Of a stretch of DNA of 35,284 nucleotides, positions 1 to 8,400 are shown one piece after another. Positions within the stretch are counted from its first letter, which is position 1; each line of letters begins with the position of its first letter. A program made the translations under genes and the position numbers. The DNA comes from Anaerolineae bacterium (GTDB lineage Bacteria; Chloroflexota; Anaerolineae; Aggregatilineales; Phototrophicaceae): the NCBI GenBank assembly GCA_022842885.1, contig JALHOR010000054.1:1-35284 (forward strand), given 5' to 3'. Under the pieces are notes generated by a model that made no database searches, had not been told where the DNA came from, and saw only the letters and a list, made by a program, of their open reading frames with translations.

Positions 1-64
1 CTCTCATGATGAAAAACCAAATGATGAGAGTGATAATTTCAGTGTGGATGATGATAAATTCTAA
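1..64 (+). CDS. 3' end of an unidentified gene (partial)
   Basis: Reading from base 2, twenty sense codons run to a TAA at 62-64. They encode a strongly acidic, Asp/Glu/Ser-rich tail ending in DDDKF. A perfect hairpin starts at the next base, as expected for the end of a real transcription unit. The body of the gene lies outside the window, so its function cannot be told. Acidic tails of this kind are common and not diagnostic. Confidence 0.6.
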   Translation, partial: SHDEKPNDESDNFSVDDDKF

Positions 65-83
65 AGGCGAGTTTCACTCGCCT
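65..83 (+). terminator. hairpin after the partial gene
   Basis: A perfect 8-bp stem (AGGCGAGT / ACTCGCCT) with a 3-nt loop starts immediately after the stop codon of the upstream partial gene. No run of T follows, so it is either a weak intrinsic terminator or an mRNA 3'-end stabiliser. Confidence 0.45.
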
Positions 84-92
84 CAACAAAGC

Positions 93-110
93 TACCGCCT
101 TTAGGCGGTA
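93..110 (-). terminator. hairpin downstream of the small minus-strand gene
   Basis: The stem TACCGCC / GGCGGTA with a TTTA loop lies 6 bp beyond the stop codon of the minus-strand gene at 117-467. It sits back to back with the hairpin at 65-83, as at a convergent gene junction. Neither hairpin has a clear T-tract. Confidence 0.4.
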
Positions 111-116
111 TGTAGT

Positions 117-467
117 TTATTCGGGTAGTGCCTCGGTACTGCGAATACAAATAGTCGTGTACCAACCCAAGCGGCTCATCGGTTGGATTAAATCCAGATT
201 GCGGCGGGCGCTGCTCCTAAAGGAGAAAATCACAGGCGGCTCGCAAAAAAAACGAACATAAATCGTTGCTGACTGTTCGGTATTGCGGCAGCCTATATAG
301 CGGCGGTCTAAGGCAGTTGGATGTTCCACTTGGGCGAGATGTTGATGCCGACATTCGACAAAATCCACCCACTGGCGAATGCCGGTTAAATCGGTGTAGA
401 GAATACCGCCGCGGGTAATCGTGATGATTTGCTCGCCGGGAATGACGAGTTGGGACATGAGAGACAT
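117..467 (-). CDS. hypothetical protein, about 116 aa
   Basis: The product is a 113-116 residue soluble protein starting either MSLMSQLV or, three codons later, MSQLVIPGEQ. No Shine-Dalgarno sequence decides between them. There is no signal peptide or membrane helix. The composition is protein-like, with Cys, His and Arg residues and two aromatic patches (WVDFVECRH near the middle, GWYTTICIR near the end). No family was recognised. Support comes from position: a possible TATGAT box upstream near 520, and a hairpin just past the stop facing the hairpin of the converging partial gene. An overlapping minus-strand reading frame of similar size exists at 217-525, so the call is only moderately secure. 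Confidence 0.5.
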   Translation of the reverse strand: MSLMSQLVIPGEQIITITRGGILYTDLTGIRQWVDFVECRHQHLAQVEHPTALDRRYIGCRNTEQSATIYVRFFCEPPVIFSFRSSARRNLDLIQPMSRLGWYTTICIRSTEALPE

Positions 468-528
468 AGGGTAATTTTTGCCAATGCCAATAAATCACGC
501 TGATAAGGACACGACTGCCCATCATACA

Positions 529-554
529 CCAAAAAACACCCCTCCGTAGAGGGG
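529..554 (-). terminator. rho-independent terminator of the DUF2330 gene
   Basis: On the minus strand a 6-bp GC-rich stem (CCCCTC / GAGGGG) with a 4-nt loop is followed by TGTTTTTT. It lies about 20 bp after the stop codon of the gene at 575-1696. This is a classic intrinsic terminator and probably ends the minus-strand series that begins at the kinase gene. Confidence 0.8.
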
Positions 555-574
555 CGTTCTGTAATACGCGCTAC

Positions 575-1696
575 TTATTCAAAACCTTCCGGCACAACAG
601 CTTCATCATATTCCACTTCGGGCAGGGGGGCGCCTTCGCACTGCCAGAAGATTTCCCCGTCCATCTGCGTCAAATCATGAATGTTCGATACAGTGTCGCG
701 CTCAGTATCAAAGGTGAACATGGGGTCAACCGTCATTTCTTCCGGCGAAATGCGCCCCATGACCCGTGTCACAAAGTTATATTTTTCTGCCAGCAGTTGC
801 AACCCTTTATCTTGCGGACGCAATTCCCGTAAATCGCTGGTGTGCATGGCATATTCGGTGATGAACGCCCGCCCTTCGTACAAATCTACGGTGGCATCCA
901 CTAATTGCAGATAATTTGTGCCACCAAAACTAAAGAAATCGCCGCGTATATCTTCGTCCTCAACCACCGGATGCGCCCAATTGGTTGGCACTGCCTGAGC
1001 ATCAGCAAAAATCCATGTCAAAACGCTCATATTGGGATTGGCGGCAACGGCAGTCAAACGCAGCGGAATCATTGGTTGAGTAGATTGATACGTCATGACG
1101 ATGGGCTGAATATCCTGCACGCCTTGGTCGGGCTGTAACTTCATCGCCAAAAAGACCATGCCTTCGTCATTATAAACCGTAATCAAGGGTTCCATGTCGG
1201 GCGTCACGCGATAATTATTTTGATTCAGCCAATCAATCATGGCGCGTGGGTCAGGGCTGGTAACAACATCATAGGCATAGGGACCTGCTGTACCAGATGC
1301 TAATACGGTCACACTGTCTACGCTATCGGTAGAGCCTTCCGACATCGCCATTGATGGCACTGGTGGTAGGGGCGCACAAGCGGGCATGGTGGGCGGCATA
1401 AAAATGGGCGCGGTCAAACTGCTGAGTTCGTCAAACAAGGCAATTTCGGCAACATCCACATCGGGCGTATTCGGCACCGGCACGACCCACGAAAAATCGG
1501 GGGCGCTGCCCGTATAATTAATCTGCACATAGGCGCTCATCGTGCCATCATCATTAACCGCAAAAATAATGCGCTCTGCCTGCTGGTCTACTGGGATATT
1601 CTGGCAGAATAACCCGCCGCACGCTGATACAGTGGCAATCGCCACCAGCAAAAACATACTCCCTAACAACACTATTCCAAACCGCATTTTTGACAT
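575..1696 (-). CDS. DUF2330 domain secreted protein
   Basis: A 373-residue exported protein. Residues 1-25 form a signal peptide with a hydrophobic core. The mature part begins with the DUF2330 hallmark CGGLFC, followed by PVDQQAERIIFA and a beta-rich stretch that includes FSWVVPVPNTP. V-S-A-C at 23-26 could also be a lipobox, so it may be lipid-anchored at C26; alternatively C26 and C31 may form a disulfide. DUF2330 proteins are exported and of unknown function. Two starts are possible (1696 or 1687); a GGGGGGAAG purine run precedes both. The gene lies 68 bp after the SWIM gene on the same strand and ends in a strong terminator. Family call is confident, role unknown. Confidence 0.85.
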   Translation of the reverse strand: MSKMRFGIVLLGSMFLLVAIATVSACGGLFCQNIPVDQQAERIIFAVNDDGTMSAYVQINYTGSAPDFSWVVPVPNTPDVDVAEIALFDELSSLTAPIFMPPTMPACAPLPPVPSMAMSEGSTDSVDSVTVLASGTAGPYAYDVVTSPDPRAMIDWLNQNNYRVTPDMEPLITVYNDEGMVFLAMKLQPDQGVQDIQPIVMTYQSTQPMIPLRLTAVAANPNMSVLTWIFADAQAVPTNWAHPVVEDEDIRGDFFSFGGTNYLQLVDATVDLYEGRAFITEYAMHTSDLRELRPQDKGLQLLAEKYNFVTRVMGRISPEEMTVDPMFTFDTERDTVSNIHDLTQMDGEIFWQCEGAPLPEVEYDEAVVPEGFE

Positions 1697-1764
1697 ACTT
1701 CCCCCCGATAAAAAATTTAGGCGTTATTCGATAAACGCCGCGTCTCCCCAAAGTGTTCCCGGCG

Positions 1765-3549
1765 CTATAATTTTGCTTTGCGTAATTCGTCCATCAGCGC
1801 GGGCAATTTTTTGAACTCGGTCTTGATACCCGTAATATAGTCTTCCCATTTTTCGTATTCGCCCATGGCATCATACAATTCTTCGACCACTTGCAAATAT
1901 CCGGCAGCTTCGGCATAGGCGCTGCGATTGCGTTGGTCTATCCGATTGCGAATGTGCTGCCGATAAAAAGGCAGTGATTTTTCTGGGTTATCATGGCGGG
2001 TTTGTTGGGCAACCTCAAATTCCAAAGAGTGGTTGCTAAAGCCATACCAATCATTGCGGTTGTTAGCGGGCATTTTTTGATGCAGTGCCAGCGCGTTCCA
2101 AGCATTTTCCGCTTGTTTCTCTTGCAAATACACCTGTGTCAGCAAGGCATAGAGTTTATTTTTTTGCAGATGCGCGATAACTTCTTGATAAACACTGTCC
2201 CATTTATCCAGCAATTGGGCAGCTTTTTTGAGGGGTTCGTATTTGGCGATGTAGTGAGGTGGGTTATAAAAATCATTTAGCCGTAGTTCGAGTACCAGTT
2301 CAAGTTTCTGCGCTGTTTCGGCATAATGAATCAGCCAACTATTCAAATGCGGGTGATAATTTTTGCTCAGTGCTGCCTTCGCCAACGATAACGCTGTGTC
2401 TTCACCCGCATGAACCATAAGTGAGGGCATCAACCGCAGCAAGTTAAAACTATCGTTTAATTCTTTCCGAATGGTGTTAAGCGCCTCATCTATGCGTCCC
2501 AAAGTGAGTAATTTTTCGGTCAGCAAATAATATTGCCCATTATCACGCAAGCGTTTGAGGATAATTTCTGGGTCGGTTTCGTCGAGGGCATCTAAATCCA
2601 TTAAAAAGGCTTCGTAGTTTTCAACAGCCCATTCGCTGTAACGCTGTCCTTCTTTCGTCTTTTTGGCGGCAATAATTTTCTCGCGTAGGGCGGGCAAATC
2701 GGCTTTACGAGCATGTTGCACAATCACATCCGGGGCATTTACCCCAACATCTTGCCCGCCTATATCTATATTCCAGATATAGACTTGCAGCAAACTATGC
2801 AAAATGACACGGCGTTCTGTATCATCCTCTGCCAGTTTGCCCAATGTAAGGCATTCTGCCAATTCAGCCACAATCGCATCCAACGCCTCACTAACGTTGC
2901 CTTCCTCATCGTCGTAAAACTCGTCATCATCCAAGTATTCATCATAAATTACCCGGAAAATGGCACTGGCACTGTGCCAATCGCCATTATCGGCAAATTC
3001 TTTGCCAGCCCTCGTGACCGACACAATCGTATCCGAAATCGAAGTATCGCCCCATTCGTGACTGAAATGGCGCATTGCTTGGCGTAATTCGCGCCGAAAA
3101 GTCTCGACATTAACTGCCTTTTGGCGCGTTGTGCGTCCGGCAACCGGGCGATGCACCAGCGATTCTAAATCTGGGTAGCGATTCACCATCTGGTTGATTA
3201 ATGCTATCAGTTGTTCGGGGGTGCGGTCTTTGAGGCTGTCTTCCAGTGGTGGTTTGGCTTCAAACGCTTCTGGTTGATGCACATAGGTCAAGAGCAGCGC
3301 GATGATATGCTTGCAATCATCGCCATAATCATATTCGCAATCGCAAAAAGTAGCTTCAATAGCGCCATTTTTATCTAATGTGACTTTGACCCGATACGGT
3401 TTGTATTGCGAGCCTTCGCAGCGTGCCTCCAGTGTATTGCCGCGCTTTGCCGTATCGGAGATGGCGCCCTGCCGATAATATTGTTTGCCGCGCTCAAAAC
3501 TTTTGCTGTTTGACCGCTGGCGAATCGTTTGTTCAGTGATGGTTGCCAT
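1765..3549 (-). CDS. SWIM zinc-finger protein
   Basis: A 594-residue protein with an N-terminal SWIM zinc finger. From the start chosen here the ligands are C69, C71, C79 and H81 (CxC-x7-CxH) within a beta-beta-alpha context. The remaining roughly 500 residues are largely alpha-helical and repeat-like (ALEKD/LGRIDEAL-type helices), resembling the TPR-like C-termini of other stand-alone bacterial SWIM proteins. SWIM fingers are linked to DNA or protein binding; no nuclease or helicase motif is visible. The start at 3549 (MATITEQ) is preferred because GGAAGGAA lies about 9 nt upstream; the open frame extends 29 codons further without a ribosome site. It is on the same strand as the TIR gene but 186 bp away, so co-transcription is uncertain. 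Confidence 0.85.
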   Translation of the reverse strand: MATITEQTIRQRSNSKSFERGKQYYRQGAISDTAKRGNTLEARCEGSQYKPYRVKVTLDKNGAIEATFCDCEYDYGDDCKHIIALLLTYVHQPEAFEAKPPLEDSLKDRTPEQLIALINQMVNRYPDLESLVHRPVAGRTTRQKAVNVETFRRELRQAMRHFSHEWGDTSISDTIVSVTRAGKEFADNGDWHSASAIFRVIYDEYLDDDEFYDDEEGNVSEALDAIVAELAECLTLGKLAEDDTERRVILHSLLQVYIWNIDIGGQDVGVNAPDVIVQHARKADLPALREKIIAAKKTKEGQRYSEWAVENYEAFLMDLDALDETDPEIILKRLRDNGQYYLLTEKLLTLGRIDEALNTIRKELNDSFNLLRLMPSLMVHAGEDTALSLAKAALSKNYHPHLNSWLIHYAETAQKLELVLELRLNDFYNPPHYIAKYEPLKKAAQLLDKWDSVYQEVIAHLQKNKLYALLTQVYLQEKQAENAWNALALHQKMPANNRNDWYGFSNHSLEFEVAQQTRHDNPEKSLPFYRQHIRNRIDQRNRSAYAEAAGYLQVVEELYDAMGEYEKWEDYITGIKTEFKKLPALMDELRKAKL

Positions 3550-3735
3550 GAATCGCATTTCCTTCCAACACAACCCAAAACAGAGACAGGCGTATCTCGT
3601 CTGTCCCGTATAAGATACCACAAACCAGCGGCTCATTAGAACACGGGGTTTTAGCGATATTCGTATTGGATAAACATGTCAGCCAATTTTTTGCAGCACC
3701 CTATTTAGCCAACAGCGCAACACCATTTATCCTGA

Positions 3736-5373
3736 TTAAGTTGCTTCTGGTAGACCGATAAACTCGGCAATTTTATCAATGGCAGCATCTACAAAGAGAT
3801 GAGGCATGGGAATAGCATTTTGTTGTTGCAACCATTTGAGCGATGCGGGCATGTCATCTCCGTACAAATTAAACTCGTTAATCAATACCGGGATGATGAT
3901 TTTGCCTTTTTCGCGGGCATACTCGACTTCTTTGATGACCCATTGCGACTCAAGCGTGGTTGGCGCTAAGAGCAGCAGGAAATAATCGCAAGTGGCGATG
4001 CTCTCTTTTAAATCTTCGCCAAATTCCCCGGCGTGCAAATCGCGCACATCGAGAAAAATTTCTGCACCGCGCTCTGATAATTTGTCGTGCAGAATTTGCC
4101 CATAACCGGCGCTGGCAGACCGCCGATAGCTGATAAACACGCGGGGCGCATTCGTCAGTGAAACGCCGATTTTTTTCTTATGAGCAGGTTGTCTTCTGGC
4201 AAAGAGAATGCCGCCTACCAGCGCCAAGCCGGCAATGCCCGCTATTGTCACGACCAATGGTACAGATGAGCTAGTGGTATCCGCTTGGGCAACTTCGGGC
4301 AATACTTCAATCGCAAAATCATAAAACCATATTCGGACGTAGGGCGCATCACCTTCTCCAGCCATCCATAATTCCAATGTTAGTGTTTGTTTGCCCTGAA
4401 CACCTTCCGCTGGCGTAATTTGCCACAGCCACTCATTGGGTCGGGTGATGCTGAGGGGCAACATGGGTTTTGCGCCACAATCCACAAATGCCGAACCACA
4501 CTCCAAAATCGCAATGAGTTTATCTGGCACTTCAAATTCGGATTCGCTGTAAACGGCACTGCGCGGCGTGGAAGTAGCATCAGCATCCACATTCGGGCGC
4601 GGCACACTTTGCGTTACCGGAATAGCAGTGCGGGCGCTGGTGGGCGTCGCGGTGATAAATACGGCATCAAAAAATAATTTGAGTTCAACGATAGTTTGCT
4701 GTTTAGGACGCACCGTTTTATCATGGAAGACATAGAGACTGGAACTACCAATACCCGCAAATCCACCACCGCCTGAATCGGGCAAATTATTACCGGGGGT
4801 ATTCGTGGGAGTCGGCGTGATGGTGATAACTGGCACTGGGGTATACGTTGCGCCCACGCAATCCGCCGCACAAATGCCGATTTCATCCGGCAGACAGACC
4901 GCATCGCCGCAAAACGACTCCGCAACATCCGATGGTGTTTCTGGCAAAAATTCGCGGGTTTGGGTGATGACCGCTTGCGCTGTTATGCGGGGGTCATCGG
5001 TTTCTAAAGGCGCGGCTTCAGCAGTGGCTGTCAATTGGGCAACCAAGGTCAACTCATCATCACTGGGTTCAACGCCGCCCGCGTTTTGTGTTTGCTCAAG
5101 GGCAATCTGCGTTTGATTAGGTGCTAAGAGTTCCGCCAATGTTGTTGCGGTTTGCATAATGGCAGAGATGCTTTCGGCGGTTGCTGTATGGCTAGGGGTA
5201 AAGGTGGGCGGCACGGTTGTTTTTAACAGGGTAGCAGTCAAAAGAGGTGTTGATGTTGCCGAAGGCGGAATAGGTGAATAAAGGATAGATTGGCTGACTA
5301 AGAGTAACCCCATCAGCAAAATGACCAAAAGAATGCCAATACTGATGAATATCCATAATCTGCGTTGTGGCAT
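3736..5373 (-). CDS. membrane-anchored TIR-domain protein
   Basis: A 545-residue protein. A membrane helix at about 7-27 follows a short basic N-terminus. A Thr/Pro/Ala-rich outer segment follows, with a four-Cys motif (C155, C160, C168, C172) and a beta-rich region with further Cys (C292, C299). A second helix at about 371-392 is followed by basic residues (RRQPAHKKK). The C-terminal TIR domain spans about 408-540: RVFISYRR at 411-418, FLDVRDLHAGE, then W478-x3-E482, the position of the catalytic Glu in NAD-cleaving TIR enzymes. The positive-inside rule puts the TIR in the cytoplasm and the Cys-rich part outside. The start lies 49 bp after the stop of the giant kinase gene, suggesting co-transcription. 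TIR domains act as NAD hydrolases or as interaction modules; which applies here is not shown. Confidence 0.85.
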   Translation of the reverse strand: MPQRRLWIFISIGILLVILLMGLLLVSQSILYSPIPPSATSTPLLTATLLKTTVPPTFTPSHTATAESISAIMQTATTLAELLAPNQTQIALEQTQNAGGVEPSDDELTLVAQLTATAEAAPLETDDPRITAQAVITQTREFLPETPSDVAESFCGDAVCLPDEIGICAADCVGATYTPVPVITITPTPTNTPGNNLPDSGGGGFAGIGSSSLYVFHDKTVRPKQQTIVELKLFFDAVFITATPTSARTAIPVTQSVPRPNVDADATSTPRSAVYSESEFEVPDKLIAILECGSAFVDCGAKPMLPLSITRPNEWLWQITPAEGVQGKQTLTLELWMAGEGDAPYVRIWFYDFAIEVLPEVAQADTTSSSVPLVVTIAGIAGLALVGGILFARRQPAHKKKIGVSLTNAPRVFISYRRSASAGYGQILHDKLSERGAEIFLDVRDLHAGEFGEDLKESIATCDYFLLLLAPTTLESQWVIKEVEYAREKGKIIIPVLINEFNLYGDDMPASLKWLQQQNAIPMPHLFVDAAIDKIAEFIGLPEAT

Positions 5374-5422
5374 TTCTCGCCCCCGCTTAATAATATGATA
5401 GATATGTTATCTTACAGCAGAC

Positions 5423-8400
5423 CTAGCGCGGCACGAGACTCCCAAACACCGGGCGCATTCCCACACCTTCGATAAACAAACTATAGGCGGCGAAACTATT
5501 GCGGCTGTTCACGGTTTGTTGATTCCCAAAGTTAAGATTCCATAAAATCATCGGACCCACAAAATCCAATTTTTGCCCCATCTGGAAGGCGCGAATCGTA
5601 TGATTGGCTTGGTCAATCAGCGTAGTATAGGTCATCCACGGTTCGGGCGCTTCGCCGGGCAAATCTGCCCACGTTGCCCACCCAAATTCAGTAATCCACA
5701 GCGGCACAGGATGATTATTTTCCAGCATGATTGTTCGATAATCTGCCAGCGTATCGCGGAAGAAAAAGCGACGGTTATCATCCCAACCACGTCCTTCAAT
5801 GAGGTTGCAACACGACGATTCGGGCGCATTGCCCCAACCATAGGGATGAATGCCGACTACCACATCGCTCAAACCACCTAAACCTGCGGCGTACATCTGC
5901 CGGAAAAATTTGCGGTCATCAATGCTGCCCGCCGTATCGGTGGTGGGTGCTAACCCGGCAACCACAATTTTGACGTTGGGGGCAGTGGCTTTGATGGCGT
6001 TATACGCGGGCAAAAACAACTGCATATACCCTTCGCCCGTGAAAGGCAAAATGCCGTTCCATTCAAATTTGAGATTAGGTTCATTCCAGATTTCAATCGC
6101 ATCTACAATGCCGCCTGTGCGCGTTAGCAGCAATGTCAAAAAATCAGCCAATACTTGCGGTCTATCCGGCGGTCCACCTTGGTCAATGACGCTGCGTGAC
6201 CAGCGGGGGGCTTTGGCAATGCCTAAGAGAATTTTATAGCCACGCGCATCGGCTGCCCGCAAATTATTTTCCAACGTTTCCATCTCACTGCTGACTTGCC
6301 CCGGCGCGTCCGGTTGCATTTGTTCCCAATTCACTTGTATTTTAATCCAACCGACGCCCAAATCACCGGTTTGGTTGAGCGCAGTTTGCCATCCGGCATC
6401 CATATATAACTGCGCCCCCATCCGTGACCGGTCTAAGCCGACGCTGGTGATTTGCGGGCTGTTGGCAATAGCCGCATCTATCGCGGCAACCACATCCGGG
6501 TTAGGCGCAACATCACCACTCGGCGCAGCAACAACATCACCCGTGGTTGCCCCACCCCCGCCGCCGCTGGCACTCCCGCCCCCGCCACCATCGCCGTCTA
6601 AGGGACCAATATAATATTCTTCGCCCACACCTTCGGCTGTCCAACCAATCACGCCGTTATAATCCACTTGCCACCAGCGCAATTGTTGTTCGGCATCGCA
6701 CACGGGACCCCCGATGACGCGAAAACGCGATTCTGGGGGCATCTGCCCGATTTGCTGCCCCGCCGAAATGCCGGGGTTATCACGTAGGCGGTTGGAAACA
6801 CCACCGGGTTCGACACGGGCGGTAACGCCTATTTGTAAGCGCGTCGGTGGTGAACCGGGGCAAATATCGCCATTGCTGCCCACAATCGTAGGGAATGCCG
6901 TGGGGGTGGGGGTGCTGGCGCTGGTCGGTGTTTCGTCTTCGTTATCGGGTTTGCCATCCCCATCCGTATCCGGTCGAAGCGGGTCAGTCCCCAGAACATT
7001 GACTTCAGTGCCATCGGTCAGGCTATCGCCATCCGTATCGCGTTTAAGCGGGTCAGTCCCCCAAATGCGGACTTCTTCGCCATCATTTAAACCATCGGCA
7101 TCGGTATCGGCGTTATTGGGGTCTGTTCCCAACTGCCCTTCACGGATATTGCTTAACCCATCGCTATCGGGGTCGGATAAGGCAATTTCCGTCGCCACCA
7201 CCGGAGTTTGGGCAAGCGCCGTTTGGAAAGTGGCGGTCACGGCTTGGGCGGTCACGGTTTGGGTTTGTGCCAAAAGAGCGTTGTATTGGCTGAATAAAAA
7301 TAGCGAGAGCAGCGCACACAACACAATCGCCAAAATCAAGAAGCTCAAAATCCAGATGGGAAAACGCGGCTTGACTGTATAATCGCCCGTCAGGGTTTGC
7401 GGCGGCACTTTAGAATCAAGAGGCGTGACGACGGCTTCAAACGGATACGACCGTTCTACACCCAAAAATGGACGCCCACGCGGTTTAATGCGAATGCTGG
7501 CGTAATCACTTTGTCCGGGTGCCAACCGATACTGCTTACCACTCATTTCTAACAGCAGCATTTGTTCGCGGTCACGCGCTTCAATCATGTAACTGGTATG
7601 GGTATTGCCTGTATTGGTGATGGTCACTTCCGGGCGCATCTTGCCCCGCGCCCGCGTGGGATCTAACAGCGCCGTAAAACCTTGGAAAGGCTGAATAATC
7701 AACGTGCCTTGTTCAGCAACTGCCTTGAGTTTGATAAGTTTGCCATCACGAGTTTTGACTTCATTACCGGATTGGTCTCTTTGCATTTGGGCGCTGGCAC
7801 TGACGTGAATTTCAAAAGCGTGCGCCCCGGCACTGCTGCTGCTTGCCAACGGGGGATGAAACGTAATCGAAGTGGTTTCGCGGTTATTGGGCAGCAAATA
7901 CAACGGTGCGGATAACACGGTATACCACTCTTGCGGCAGCCCGTTGACCTCGACTTTAAAATGGTCAACGCGCTCGCTCTGGTTATGCACTTCCAGCGAT
8001 AAGGTGATGCTGGAACCGGGCGCAACGGTCACAACTTTGATGGGTACAGACAGCCCGATTTTATCTTGTTCCGCAGGCTTTAGTTTGGGCGGCGGTGTTG
8101 TATCTTTGGCGGCTTGCCGCGCTTGTAAATCCGTCGAGATAGCATCCGGGTCATCTACGTTGGTAAGTAGCGGGGCAGCGGTTGCCGGGATAAATTGACC
8201 ATAGACCATTGGCTGTGGCGCACTGCTTCGGGGGGCAACCGCCGGCATTCCCGGCGCGGCGGGCATCGGCATACCGTGAGGTACAGCTACTCCGGGCGGT
8301 TGTCGGAAAGTGGGCTGAATAGATTTCTGGACATTTTGCTCTAAACGCAGCCAATAATCGCCGATGCGGACAGTTTTATCGGTTGACCACACTTCGGCAA

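Noticed and set aside
217..525. 102-codon minus-strand frame overlapping the small hypothetical gene
   Set aside because: Composition (Arg/His/Ser-rich with many Cys) is typical of an out-of-frame translation, and the overlapping frame at 117-467 is better framed by the hairpin.
6714..7382. 222-codon plus-strand open frame opposite the giant gene
   Set aside because: It is Ser/Pro/Val-rich and mirrors the repetitive calcium-repeat coding region on the other strand; the minus-strand protein has clear domains over the same bases.
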